A stretch of 64,000 nt of DNA from positions 102,658,796-102,722,795 of the forward strand of contig NC_081412.1 of NCBI RefSeq assembly GCF_030272615.1, given 5' to 3'. Each line of letters starts with the position of its first letter. Within the stretch, counting starts at the first letter, position 1. Made by a program: the position numbers and the translations under genes. Below the pieces are notes generated by a model. The model saw nothing but the letters and a program-made list of their open reading frames with translations. It made no database searches and had not been told where the DNA came from. The DNA comes from Cryptomeria japonica (lineage: Eukaryota; Streptophyta; Pinopsida; Cupressales; Cupressaceae). Positions 1 to 10,821 of this stretch are shown here, one piece after another.

Positions 1-1474
1 TATGTGTGCCTTTGAGGTGTTTAGGGGTCCTTATTAGCATGGTGGTGTCCATAGGTTAGCCCAATGTGGGCCTAGGGGTCAAGAAAAGCAACATTGAGAA
101 AGTTGCTCAAAAGTTGACAACTTTTCAAAGTTGCATGACAACTTTTCAAAGTTGCATGACAACTTTTCAAAGTTGCATGACAACTTTTCAAAGTTGTCAA
201 GCAACTTTTCCACCTAGTGGTCAAAATCTTTAGTTTAAGTGTGGAAAAACCTAATATGGGCACATAGACCGAAGAGAGGGTAGTATAAGTAGTTACAAAC
301 CCTAAGATAATGGGTTGGATGTCAGATGTTGTACGGCCCAAGCAAGGTGACTTAACTGTGATTGCAATTTTGTTGCCAGTCGGCACAAATGGAGTAAAAG
401 AAGATTGTTAATGGGTTGATTTTTGAGAAAAAATATGTTGTGTGTCTTGTATGGTGTAATTACTTCCTTTTTGAGAATTTAGGTTAGGTTTTGATTTGTA
501 AGTGAGGTGTGTTTGTAAATATTTTGTAAATTGCCTTCTCACTATCCAGTTTTGGACTGTTTTGAGAAAATGGGTTCATAACTCCATTCCCCATTATGGA
601 ATCACCATGAAACCATGGGGAATGAGATTCTAGACCCTATAATATACTAAAAAGAAAGAAGGGCCCTAGAAGATGTAGGGAGGCCATCTAAAGACCCACT
701 CTTAGGCAAGACTAAACAATGCCTGGCTAGGAAGGGTTAAGTTGCAGAGGTCTTGGAGAGCAAGGAAGGTCAGAGAAGGAGGCACCCTTTGGAGAAGTTG
801 TAGAGGGATGAGTGGAGCACCATTGGTGTGAAGGTGGAGCTTCCACCAATCTAGAAAAGGAGGCAAGAGCACCAAACCTACACTGTGACCCTGGCAGGCC
901 TAAAAACCCTCTTTAAAAACCCTTAAAAATTTTAAAATCCACCAAGGGCAATGTACGAACACTTGGAGGCATAAAACTAGGAAAATCCTTGACCCCTTGC
1001 CAAATGAATAGTAGGTCTTTTAGTAAGTTTCACAAAAAAGTGCATCATCTGCAAGAGGGAGCCCTAAAGGATCGGGTAGGAGGCCTAATTGGTCACAATC
1101 CTTGTAGCCCTATTTTGTAGGCAAAAGACAAAATTGTAAAATCTGTAAGGGGTAGGAAGGTTGAAACCTCTTGGGGGCACATGAATGGGTGGAAAAACCT
1201 TTTATTGGTCCTAACCCATCCTTGCTAAGACCTAGGAAGGTGTGGAACAAGCCAAACCCTTATTAGCCTAAGTAAGGGTTCCTTGAAACTCATGAGTAGG
1301 TGAGACCTTAGGAGTAGTTTATCAAATTGTTGGTGGGTGGATTGGGAAAGGTCAGGGGATTCCACAAGTAGAGGAAGTCCTAGAGACCCTAAGGTGTGGT
1401 TAGAGCACCTAGTGATCCAAGGAAAGGATCCAAGAGCATAGACTAGGCTAGTCTATCCCAAACCCCATCCCATC
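1..1474. other. Gene-free stretch, no recognised homology
   Basis: I see no coding similarity, LTR pair or RNA gene here. Reading frames are short and low in information. The only structure is the tandem repeat at 118-201. The right edge is sharp: from about 1475 the sequence becomes the zinc-knuckle Gag of a truncated retroelement, so this is probably older flanking repeat DNA exposed by a deletion. Confidence 0.5.
118..201. repeat. 21-bp tandem repeat with internal dyad, four units
   Basis: Units begin at 118, 139, 160 and 181. The first three are identical (caacttttcaaagttgcatg plus a) and the last diverges at its end. Each unit contains the inverted pair CAACTTT / AAAGTTG, so the array could fold into several small hairpins. 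A further half-match (gcaacttttc) follows at about 202. Confidence 0.9.
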
Positions 1475-2333
1475 AACAAGTCACATTATTCTTCTAAATA
1501 GCTTTTCCATATCCTATGCTAGTTTGTATTCTACATTGATTAGATAAGTGCCCAAATCTTCCACAAACATAACATTTCACACTCATTCTGTAGTTTTCTG
1601 AATTATGACCAGTTTTGTTGCATTTGGAACATTGACCAGTGGGTGCATTGATGTTCTGATTATTTCTGAATCTACACTGATTTTCTCTATGACCATACTT
1701 GTTATAGTTAAAGCATTTCCCATTAAATTTGTAAGAATTAGGTTGTCTTACCGGTTTACTATGATCATGATTATTTGCATTACTGAAACTTTCTCCAATT
1801 TCAAATCCAAGTCCATTTGTATCTCCATTAGGTTTCTGACTTTTTAGCATGTTATCAAATTCCTCTGAACTTTTCTTGAATTTCTCTTTGTGTTGATTTG
1901 CAGTAGCCAACTCATTTTCTAGAATTCCCTTTTGTCTCATGAGTTTAGCTTTATCATGTTGCATGTGAATCAAATCTATCTTCAATATATCATTTTCGTG
2001 ACTGAGTCTCCTAGTCAAGCCATCTTCATTCTTCTTTCTCTCTTCAATGTCTTTACAAAACCTCATAGTCATATCTTGCATTTCATTTTCCATATTACTA
2101 TTTTCTTGTCTCAACTTATTCACAAGTTCATTAAGAGTTTCCTTTTCATCATTGTCATTCTGCATCTTCTCATGATGTTCTTTTCTTTTATTTCTAGCTA
2201 CAGTAATATTCTCCTGAAGTCCTTGGATGAATTCTTGTGCAGTCCTTAGATCATCTTCAAGTTTAATATTCTTCAACTTTTCTGCATCATAGTCTACAAG
2301 AGCTCCTTCCAACTATTTTCTTAAGTTCTCCAT
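1475..2333 (-). pseudogene. Zinc-knuckle coiled-coil Gag, truncated (ZK-A copy 2)
   Basis: Gag-like protein expected to bind element RNA in a cytoplasmic particle. The start ATG at 2333 corresponds to 10822 of the complete copy; a TAG follows six codons later where that copy has Gln. An acidic/basic coiled coil is followed by CCHC knuckles: CFNYNKYGHRENQC (second Cys changed to Tyr), CSKCNKTGHNSENY (last Cys changed to Tyr) and an intact CYVCGRFGHLSNQC. A second TAG replaces a Gln codon at about 1498, and homology ends at 1475 before the fourth knuckle. The two Cys-to-Tyr changes and the stops show that it is dead. Confidence 0.88.
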
Positions 2334-2390
2334 ATGTACTGGTGTCAGAATCTTCCTCAAGTTGTTAGGCTTTTGAAAATAGAGGACCAG

Positions 2391-2402
2391 GCTCTGATAC
2401 CA
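2391..2402 (-). promoter_or_regulatory. Primer binding site, initiator tRNA-Met type
   Basis: Minus-strand TGGTATCAGAGC, two bases downstream of the LTR end at 2405. It is identical to the site in the complete ZK-A element. Confidence 0.9.
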
Positions 2403-2404
2403 AT

Positions 2405-3206
2405 TGTTAGGATTAATGATAGTTCCAAAGATATTGAGAGTGGGGGGTGAATCAGTATCTAACTAGTTAGCAGAATATTTAACCTTATTAAGAACTTTGC
2501 ATTCTAAAACAGTGTATCGGTAAATAAGAATTAATGCAGTAAACAGGAACAATAAAGACATAATAGAAAACACACCATAACACAAGATCTTTAACGAGGA
2601 AACCCGATGTGGGAAAAACCTTGGTGGGATTTGTGACCCACAATATTCACTCACTGGCCAATGAATAAATATTACTTACAATGAGGGGCCTGCACATGCA
2701 AGAAGGCCAAATGCCTAGAGCTCATTTCTCAAATAAGAGTCACACTGACTACAAAAGTGGATTATGAAATCCAATACAATGTACTACTTCAAATCAGAAT
2801 CAACTATGCCAGGTTCAGTACCGGTTTAAGCTCGTTCTATAACCAAAAACCTTTGATGTCACTTATATCACCTTATACATATTTTTCACTTCTCTACTCT
2901 TACACCAAATGACCTATAAGATCACATACATATATATGAGTCTTTTACAATATGCCTTGTCTTCTTCACAATATATAATTACAATTAAATACAATAAACA
3001 AGAGTTTATTCCCTGTCGGCTGGGGTGTCAGTATGTATTGTTGCCACTGTCGGTGAATTGTCTGCCGGTGAATGTAGATGTCTATGCTGGTGTCGTTTCC
3101 TATCGATGGCTTTACTAGATGAATGCTAGAAGGTTTCCAGATGGTTTCTAGAAGGTTGCCATCAATGACAACACCATTATTCTCATAAGAGTGTAGAATG
3201 CCAACA
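2405..3206 (-). repeat. 5' LTR of truncated ZK-A element
   Basis: About 802 bp, minus strand TGTTGGCAT ... CCTAACA. It aligns with the ZK-A LTRs at 9964-10750 and 15695-16488, including the aaacccgatgtgggaaaaac core near 2590-2620 and a C-rich stretch close to the gag-proximal end. Confidence 0.88.
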
Positions 3207-3759
3207 GAGGCAATGTAGAATAGATTATTTTATTGTATGAAAATTGATTACAACCAACCAGTAACATCCGGGTTACAACATATCGGCTCACAGGCTTGGT
3301 AGAACATACAAAACCAGATTCCATTATACCATGCACCCACCATTTGCATTTGGTTGAAAGTTTTATGTTTCACATACCACACACCAAGGGAGAAATAGGT
3401 CATAATCGGGACCTTGAATCTTGAAATCTATCTTCTATGCACAATCTAGCTACTTGATTCTCTAATCAAGTCCATTCTAATGTGCAATTATAATTATATA
3501 TATATATCGATCCAAAGGATCTAGCTGGCCCAAAAGGGATCAAAACCCAAAGAACAAGACCTAATGTGTAAAATAACAAGGTTAGCCTCCACCAAGAGAT
3601 TCCTCTATTTCATCCGATGCAATCTGGAAGAAAGAAAGATGATCAAGTCTTCAAGTAGAATCCAACTCCACAGGATCTAGTGAGCCAAAACTGGGACACA
3701 CAGAAAGGAAAATATTTTTGGTTGACGCAAGATTGCTATGAATTGGGGATTCTCCTGCA
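3207..3759 (-). repeat. 3' LTR of chromovirus, truncated
   Basis: Matches 8496-9218. It lacks the first roughly 90 bp of the full LTR (8406-8495), which the ZK-A remnant replaces, and lacks an internal block of about 170 bp found in the 5' copy. It has instead a block around 3316-3390 that the 5' copy does not. The LTRs differ enough to suggest an old insertion. Confidence 0.82.
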
Positions 3760-3785
3760 TGAGACATCCGAGGTTATTGAAAAAG

Positions 3786-3915
3786 TGAGCCTATCACTTT
3801 GTGGGGTCAGAGGGAAACCAAGATGGTCTACCTCTTCCTGATAAATCTAAGATGTGTCTTCAACTAGTTTGTCCTTCCACTTCACAAGATATTCCTTATA
3901 GTGACTGCTTCAGGT
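3786..3915 (-). pseudogene. Chromodomain at the C-terminus of integrase
   Basis: The minus-strand frame reads YKEYLVKWKD ... VEDTS-stop-IYQEEVDHLG. This is the chromodomain pattern in which the VKWKG/D strand is followed by an acidic segment and an aromatic residue. In the family this domain directs integration toward particular histone marks. The stop is TAG where the family usually has Trp, consistent with TGG to TAG. It is in a different frame from the preceding integrase segment (3910-4281). Confidence 0.75.
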
Positions 3916-5332
3916 ACTACGCCCAATCCTACTATCCAAAATCTCTTCAATCTGATCTGGTTCCTTCCGGGACAATTGTTTCTCCAAGTCTGCAAAACTA
4001 TCCTCACTGAATTCAATTTCATGATACTCATGAAAATCTACAATGTTAAACACAGGTGAAATACTCAGACTATCTGGTAACTCTACTTCATATGCATTTC
4101 CAGAACTGAACTTCCTCAAAATCCTGCAAGGTCCAAACTTCTTCATCTGCAACTTGTTATATGTTCTAGTCAAGAATCTCTCTTTTCTTAGATATACCAT
4201 AACTTCATCACCAACTTCAAATTCCTTATGTCTCCTCTTCTCATCTTCCTTCTCCTTATATTTGTTGTTCATGTCTTCCAAATGTGCTTAACCTAATATG
4301 CAATATTGTCATGTGATCTGCAAAGTCTTCTTCTTCTGAACTTCTTCGGTCTTTACTCCTAATGTCTCTCAATTATGATATACCTATAGGATGCACTCCG
4401 GTAACAATATCAAAAGGTGTTCTTCTGGTACTTCTATTCACTAAATTGTTGTAGGAAAACTCTTCTTGTGCAAGGATTAAATCCCAACTTCCGGTTTTAT
4501 CTCCCACTAAACATCTCAACAAGTTTCCCAAACTCTAGTTAACAACTTATGTCTATCCATCATTCTATGGATGCAAAGTAGAATTGAACTTCAAATATGT
4601 CTTCATCTTCTTCCAAAGTGTTCTCCAAAAATAGCCAATAAACTTAGTATCTCTATCTAAAACTATGCTCTTCGGTAATCCATGCAATCTTACCACTTCC
4701 TTGAAAAATAGGTTTGTTACATGTAATACATTTGATGTCTTTTTACATGGTATGAAATGAGCCATCTTTGAGAATATATCCACTACCACAAATATAGAAT
4801 CATTCCCTCTTGGTGTCTTAGGAAATCCAAGTACAAAATCCATACTTATATCTTCCCAAGGTCTTACTGGTACTATCAAAGGTTTATACAATCCCACATT
4901 CTGACTACTACCATTTGCAACTTGATAAACTCTACAACTCTGCACATATTTCTTAGCATCCTTATGAATATAGGGCCAAAATTGTTGCTCACTCACTAAT
5001 GCTATTTTTTTGTCAATGCTAAAATGTCCAGCTAGTCCTCCACTATGTTTCTCCTTTATTAGATTCTCCCTCATAGAACTCTTAGGTATGCACAACTAAA
5101 CTCCTCTGAATAACATCCCATCTTGAATGAATTAATACAACCACTTGCTTCTATCCACCATAACCGGTTCTCTATTTGCTTTCCAAGGTTCTCCAAAATC
5201 TGGGTCATCATCATACAAGGTCTTCAAATCTTCAAATCTTAATGCTATCACTCTCATCTCCGGAACCAAATTCCTTCTCTGAATCAATGCATTAGCAACT
5301 TTGTTAGATTTCCCACTTCTATGCTTCAACAC
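3910..5332 (-). pseudogene. Chromovirus integrase, broken
   Basis: Three surviving blocks. At 5132-5332 lies the RNase H to integrase linker. At 4565-5095 lies the H2C2 zinc region (HSGGLAGH ... CRVYQ, with the last Cys of the CxxC pair changed to Tyr), then the catalytic core with DFVLGFP and LDRDTKF carrying the two expected Asp residues. At 3910-4281 lies the C-terminal module (GDEVMVYLRKERF, then FGPCRILRKF), equivalent to the GPY/F domain. The region with the catalytic Glu (about 4290-4560) is shifted in frame. The protein would insert the cDNA into chromatin; this copy cannot. Confidence 0.87.
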
Positions 5333-5360
5333 AAAAGTGTTAACTTTACAGTAATTTTAC

Positions 5361-6616
5361 TCATCTCATATGTCTCTGATTTAACCTACTCTGACTATTC
5401 AAATACTGCAAAGCTTGATGATCTATATACAACACAAACTCCTTAGGCAACAAGTAATGTCTCCACTTTTTCAACGATTGAAGTATGGCATAAAACTCCT
5501 GATCATACATTGAATATCTCCTCTGGGTGTCATTCCATTTCTCACTGAAATAGGCTACTACTCTCCCTTCTTGACTCAAGACTACTCCTATTGTTGTTCC
5601 ACTTGCATCACAATCCACTTGAAATACTTTATTAAAATCTGGTAAAGCTAACATAGGTTGCTCAGTCACTTTCTACTTAAACAGTTCAAAATGTTTGTTT
5701 GCTCTAGTAGTCCACTTGAATTCCTTCCGATCTCCTCTCATGGTCTCACTCATAGGGTTACAAACTGAACTAAAATTTCTGATAAACTTCGGGTAAAAAC
5801 TAGCCAATCCATGAAATGATCTTACCTCTCCAATGCTTTCTAGTGTAGGCCATTCAACAATTACTTTCACTTTGTTAAGGTCCATCTTCAAACCATCCTC
5901 TGATATCATAAATCCCAAATAGACTAACTCATCCTTCATGAAAGTACACTTCTTGATATTAATCAGCAACTTCTCTTCTCTCAACCTTTGCAAAACTTGT
6001 CTTAACTGCAACAAATTCTCCTCTTTTGTGCTACCTAAAATCAGAATGTCATCCAAATACACAATAAAAAACTTACCCAAGAATTTCTTCAATACCTCAT
6101 TCATCAGCCTCATGAAAGTACTCAGTGTATTAGTCAACCCAAAAGGCGTCACCAACCATTCATACAATCCTTCATTTGTCTTAAATGTTGTCTTCCACTC
6201 ATCACCTTCTTTGATCTTGATCTGATGATATCCACTCTTCAAATCTATCTTTGTAAAGTATTTTCTCCACTCAAACAATCCATTATATCATCCATCCAAG
6301 GAAAAGGAAACCGGTACTTCATTGTGATCTTGTTTATTACTCTGGAATCAGTACACATTATCCACTCTCCATTCTTCTTAGGTGCTAATGGTGTTGGTAC
6401 TGCACAAGGGCTCTGACTCTCCCTGATCAAACCTTTCTTCAAAAAATCCTGCACTTGCCTATTCAGTTCTTCATTCTCTATCAGTGTCAACTGGTGTGCA
6501 GCTTTGTTAGGAAAATTAGCTCTTGGAACCAAGTCCATGCAATGACTAATACTTCTCACAAGTGGCAATCCATCAGGTACATTATCTGAAATGATGTCCT
6601 CATATTTTGTGAGCAT
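5361..6616 (-). pseudogene. Chromovirus reverse transcriptase and RNase H, broken
   Basis: RT N-terminal part at 6245-6616 (FLKKGLIRESQSPCAVPT, then KKNGEWIMCTDSRVINKIT). After a frameshift the core runs 5673-6278: FTKIDLKSGYHQI with the first catalytic Asp and VYLDDILI, the YxDD box. RNase H follows at 5361-5669 ([16 protein letters not shown], then [11 protein letters not shown], then IDHQALQYL). The order RT then RNase H then integrase is the Ty3/gypsy order. Only frame breaks and one or two stops separate the segments, so the polyprotein was once continuous. Confidence 0.92.
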
Positions 6617-7039
6617 ATTTTTTTATCTCTTCTAGGTGTTCTCCTTCCGATTCTAGTTTCTCAGTCTTCTTACAAATTAAGGAAAAACACACATTATCAT
6701 GTCTCACTCCATCCAGGAATTTCCTTCCATCTACCAAAAACATTCTATCATTTGTATTAACTTCATTCTTCAAAGGTTCATGCAAAGGAAACAAGGTTTG
6801 CTTCATCCCATTGGCCACAATAGTGTATGTATTCTACCTCCCATCATGTACTGCCTATCTATCAAATTGCCAAGGTCTACCCAACAAAAGATGACAAATA
6901 TCCATAGGCATAATATCACATGACTTCATCATGATAATTCCCAACTTTTTAATTTCATGAAACATTGTTCACTTACTAACAACTTATGTTCATCTCGAAT
7001 CCATGCTATCTGATAAGGCTTAGGGTTTTTCAATCTCTT

Positions 7040-7130
7040 CAATTTCAACTTATTCACCATTTCTTCTGAAACAAGATTATATGAACTACCACTATCAATA
7101 ACAACTTTACAACACTTGCCAAATACCTTA
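7040..7130 (-). pseudogene. Chromovirus aspartic protease, catalytic segment
   Basis: The minus-strand frame reads KVVIDSGSSYNLVSEEM, the DSG active-site signature of retroelement proteases. Flanking sequence up to 6600-6818 continues the protease/RT linker (RMFLVDGRKFLDGVRHDNVC) with stops. It would cleave Gag-Pol; it is broken here. Confidence 0.8.
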
Positions 7131-7284
7131 CATTTGGTCTTGAACAGATTCTTCCTCTATAAGGGCTCTTCATCTCCTCCGGTATGACATAAATCTCTCC
7201 TCATCACCAACAATTCTCCATCTTCTTGTTTATTGTCTGATCTGGTGGGGTTTAATTCCACCACTACTTCTCTTCTGGTAGTTT

Positions 7285-8060
7285 CTATCTTCTTACACTC
7301 AAATGCACGATGTCCTTCTCCTCCACACTTAAAGTAGGTTCCTATGAATGTCCTCTTGTCTTGTCTTCCAATATTCTCATTCCAATAACTATGTATTTCT
7401 CTTCTCTGATAGAAATTTCTATCATCCTTTTGGTATGAATTACCTTATTTGTTAACTTCCTTGTCCTTTCTTTGATCTATATTAGTTCCTTTTCTTTCGG
7501 TATATCCTCTTCCTCCTTGAAATTTTCCTTTGGTAAACCTTCCACCTTTGCCTCTCTATCTTTGCTCATGTCTTTTGTTTAACTTCTCTTCTGCCTTTAG
7601 GGCATACTAGTAAGCCTCTTCAACACTCTCCAATTTGATCACATTGAGTTCATCTTGTGTAGACATCCGCAATCCATTCAAATATCTTGAAACTTGTTCA
7701 ACTTCATCATCAACATGTCTGGATCTGATATTCAACTTGTAAAATGCTTTGGTGTACTCCTTCACACTAGATTCCTTTTGTCTCAAATTCTGCAACTTTC
7801 AGAATAGATCCACTTGATAATTCATCACAACAAACTTTGACTTCAACTTACCAACCATTTGATCCCATGTCTTAATCTTCTCTTTACCTCTTATTTGTCT
7901 ATCAGCTTGCAAATGCTCCCACCAAAGAGATGCATGACCTTTTAACCAAGTACAAGCATATTTCACCTTCCTCTCTTCTGCAGTGTTTTCAAAATCAAAA
8001 TACTTCTCCATCTCTGAGTTCCAATCCATCAATTCATCTAAATCTAACTTCCTATCATAT
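7285..8060 (-). pseudogene. Chromovirus Gag, broken
   Basis: Capsid-type Gag. 7799-8032 has YACTWLKGHASLWWEHLQ and 7607-7795 has SVKEYTKAFYKLNIRS, both typical of the plant retrotransposon gag domain. The two are separated by a TGA where an Arg codon (CGA) is expected. The CCHC knuckle near 7285-7330 reads YFKCGGEGHRAFEC, so its first Cys has become Tyr. The frame can be followed with stops upstream to about 8090. Confidence 0.85.
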
Positions 8061-8391
8061 TATGGTGGGGTAAAATGAGATTTAGTATTCACCCTACTCA
8101 AAACCATCAAAAATGTTTCCTCATCTGAATCAACCGCTGGTAGGTTTGCTTGTTCTATCAGGGCTTCTTCTCCTTCATCTTCACTTACGTCTTCAATATG
8201 TCAGCCTTTTCTTTGGGCTATCTCCACGGCTTCCAACCAGACTTCTATACCTTGCAATATCTCCATCACAGTAGGGTCTGCATTCCCATGCGCTCCATAA
8301 TTCCTCTAGTCTTTTGCAGCTGCAGGTTGGATCCGCAATCTACCACCCTACAACAAAATTTCAAGACACGCGACCTCTGAAATGAAACTTC

Positions 8392-8403
8392 TCTCTGATA
8401 TCA
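8392..8403 (-). promoter_or_regulatory. Primer binding site of chromovirus
   Basis: Minus-strand TGATATCAGAGA, one transition away from the initiator tRNA-Met site TGGTATCAGAGA, two bases from the LTR start at 8406. Confidence 0.8.
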
Positions 8404-8405
8404 CT

Positions 8406-9218
8406 TGAGGCAATCATCGGTGGGGAGGGACCTCAAAGAGATCAATCTAGAGTAGTCAGCAAGAGTAAACACAACAGAAACACAAAGATATGATGGAGGC
8501 AATGCAGAACAAATTGTTTTATTGCATGAAAATTGATTACAACCAACTGGTAACAACCATGTTACAACATACTAGCTCACAGGCCTAGCAAAATATACAG
8601 AATAGGTCACAATTGGGACCTTGAATCTTGATATCTATCTTCTATGCACAGTCTAGCTACTTGATTCTCCAATTGATTACATTTTAATGCACAATTACAA
8701 TTATATATATATATATATATACATATATGTATATATATATATATATATATATCCAAAGGGTCCAGTTAGTCCAAAAGGGATCAAAACCTAGAGAAAAAGA
8801 CCTAACGTGTAAAATAACAAGGTCGGCCTCCACCAAGAGATTCTTCCAGAAAATACAAAGGATGAAACATAGATCACAAGAAAAGGTTGGCCATATGCCA
8901 AGGAACATTGGAATCAACGCCCAAGGCTCTGCAAGCTTCGGAAGGGGTTCTGGTAGATCACCAAAATAGGTCCAAGCAACTGGTAATAAGAACTATCAAC
9001 CGGTAATAGGAAACTACCAAGGAAACCAATAGCAATATCTTGCTAGAAAATTATCCAAATACGATGTGATCTGGAAGAAAGTAACATGATCAAGTCTTCA
9101 AGTATAATCCAACTCTATAGGATTAGGTGAGCCAAAACTGAGACACACAAAAAGAAAAACAGAAAGGAAAATGTTTTTGGTTGATGCAAGATTGCTATGA
9201 ACCGGGGATGCTCCTGCA
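8406..9218 (-). repeat. 5' LTR of chromovirus
   Basis: About 813 bp, complete. The internal-side boundary is set by the primer site, and the outer boundary by loss of match to the 3' LTR after ctcctgca. It contains the expanded TA microsatellite at 8701-8751. Confidence 0.85.
8701..8751. repeat. TA-dinucleotide microsatellite in LTR
   Basis: About 50 bp of (TA)n broken by acatatatgta. The matching site in the 3' LTR (about 3491-3508) is only about 17 bp long, so the tract expanded or contracted after insertion. Confidence 0.9.
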
Positions 9219-9499
9219 TCAAAGTGTCACATTAAAAAAATTATTACCCATAACATGACTCCCCCTTAGCAATTACATGCTATTACAAAAAAAATTATAC
9301 TAATAACCTTTTACAAAATTTTGACCCATACTACTACTCCCCCTTTGACAGCAATGGCAAAGGTAAGTAAATACATGAAAAGATAAATGCAATATATATC
9401 AAAATTTGTATTACCAAAATATATAGGAGTTCAAAATGTTTTACAATGTCATCTTATAAAATACATCTATAAAACTAGACTTCAAAAGTGTCAAGTCTC
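9219..9499 (-). other. 3' untranslated end of ZK-B with polypurine tracts
   Basis: Minus strand: GTCAAAGGGGGAGTAGTAG at about 9350-9330 and a second GCTAAGGGGGAGTC at about 9286-9270. They match the reiterated G-tracts of ZK-A (15537-15694). The true 3' LTR boundary has been removed by the chromovirus junction at 9218. Confidence 0.7.
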
Positions 9500-9963
9500 C
9501 TAAAGTGTCCCCATTATCTTAGTATGTGTTTGGATCTGAGATGCAAGCTCTTCCATGGCATCAAGTGTGCTCACCTCTAGTGTAGCCAAAATTGCTTCAA
9601 TCTCCTTGTAGCCTCTCTACAAAATTTCAATCTTAGGGAATAATAAAGTCTGCAACTCCTGCAGTGAAGTTGTCCTATTCACCTATTCAGCCTCATAAGC
9701 CTTAAGATTTTGTTGTAGTGCAACAACTGATCTACCAAAATGGATTGCAGAATCATTCAAGATTCACTCAAAACTTTAAGCTCTTGCTAAGCTTCCTGCT
9801 TCTTTTGCTCAAGATCATCATAAAATAATGAAAAATTGGCAATTGTGGAAATAATTTTACCTCTGATTTGTAATGCTTCCTTAATGAGGTACATGTTGAC
9901 AATAAGACCTACTGTATCTTTATCAATGCCTTTCATTAATTGTTCAATTTTTCTCTTTTCATA
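9500..9963 (-). pseudogene. ZK-B ORF2, C-terminal block
   Basis: Continues ORF2 from 16494 after removing the ZK-A insertion. It encodes a charged, helix-rich segment (KRKIEQLMKGIDKDTVGL, then LFYDDLEQKKQEA) and ends in a leucine-rich region closing with a TAG at 9500-9502. Internal stops include TAG after KKQEA. The end of ORF2 in ZK-A is likewise a predicted coiled coil. The function is unknown. Confidence 0.7.
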
Positions 9964-10750
9964 TGTTGGCATATGCACACTCCAATGAGACATTGTAGGT
10001 GATTGAAGGTTTTGTCATTGATGGCAACCTTACAATCCTATGACAACGGCAAGGCAATCCACCATCACTAGCAAAGTGAGATTCTACAGAGGCACACAGA
10101 CCACCAACACTGGTAATGAAAGGAAGCATACCAGCACAAAAGCTGACAAGAATTTTTTTGTTAATATATTTTGTTTATTATTGTAAAATCATTGTCAGCC
10201 GACTTGGCAAGTTGTAAAGTGACTCTTATATAAGAGAGATCATTGTAGAACATCTTATAAGAGAAAAAGGAATGTAACTAGGCAAAATAAGGCAGATCTA
10301 TTATGCGAAATATAGGTTAAGGGTTTATGTAAGAAGAAGAGCAGAAACTGGTACTAGATCTGGCATTATAGGTGTTATTTTGAAGCAGTACAAGACACTG
10401 GATTTATATAATCCATTTTGTAAGTCAGTGAGACTTCCTATTTTTTATTTGAGCAGTGAGGTCTAGGCACTTGGCCTTCCTGCATGTGCAAGCCCCTCTT
10501 GTAGCAGTAATATTCTCTTATTGGCCTGTAAGCGAATATTGTGGGTCACAAATCCCACCGAGGTTTTTCCCACACCAGGTTTCCTCGTTAAAATATTGTG
10601 TTATGGTGTGTTTTTCATGTGGTTGCTTTTGTCTTTGTTTATTGGTACACAGTATTAATATGCTCTACATGTTTTAAGTTAAATCCCACCCACTGGTTAG
10701 ATACTAATTCACCCCTCCCCCCTCCTCTCAGTATCTATGGAATCCTAACA
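9964..10750 (+). repeat. 5' LTR of ZK-A
   Basis: TGTTGGCATATG ... ATCCTAACA, 787 bp. U3 carries GTCATTGATGGCAACC at its start. The end has a C-rich tract (aattcacccctcccccctcc) followed by ctcagtatctatgg just before the terminal CA. The conserved core (cccaccgaggtttttcccac) lies at about 10554-10573. Confidence 0.95.
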
Positions 10751-10752
10751 AT

Positions 10753-10764
10753 TGGTATCAGAGC
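10753..10764 (+). promoter_or_regulatory. Primer binding site, initiator tRNA-Met
   Basis: TGGTATCAGAGC, complementary to the 3' end of plant initiator tRNA-Met, two bases after the LTR. It primes minus-strand cDNA synthesis. Confidence 0.95.
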
Positions 10765-10821
10765 TTGGTCCTCTATTTTCAAAAGCCTAATAGCTTGAGG
10801 AAGATCTTGACACCGATAGAG

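Larger units (their letters stand above)
1475..3206 (-). mobile_element. Truncated ZK-A family LTR element (5' LTR plus part of gag)
   Basis: On the minus strand the order is LTR (3206-2405), primer site (2402-2391) and gag (2333 down to 1475). Sequence and protein match the complete plus-strand element at 9964-16488. Homology stops abruptly at about 1475, inside the codons between the third and fourth zinc knuckles, so the rest of gag, ORF2 and the 3' LTR are lost. Its outer LTR end (3206) abuts a chromovirus LTR that is itself missing the part that should continue here. This indicates insertion into that LTR followed by a deletion. Confidence 0.85.
3207..9218 (-). mobile_element. Ty3/gypsy chromovirus, degenerate, minus strand
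   Basis: Reading from 9218 downward: 5' LTR, primer site, gag, protease, RT, RNase H, integrase, chromodomain and a truncated 3' LTR. The chromodomain after integrase and the YLDD reverse transcriptase place it among the chromoviruses. Every domain is broken by stops or frameshifts. The right end (minus-strand TGCAGGAG) abuts ZK-B internal sequence at 9219, so it inserted into ZK-B close to that element's 3' end. The expected duplicate of tcaaa (9219-9223) is not visible, because the left flank has been lost. Confidence 0.9.

Noticed and set aside
118-201. CRISPR-like array
   Set aside because: Units are contiguous without unique spacers, and the sequence is plant DNA.
8684-8969. Short frames over the TA microsatellite of the chromovirus LTR
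   Set aside because: They are translations of the dinucleotide repeat and LTR sequence, with no conserved protein.
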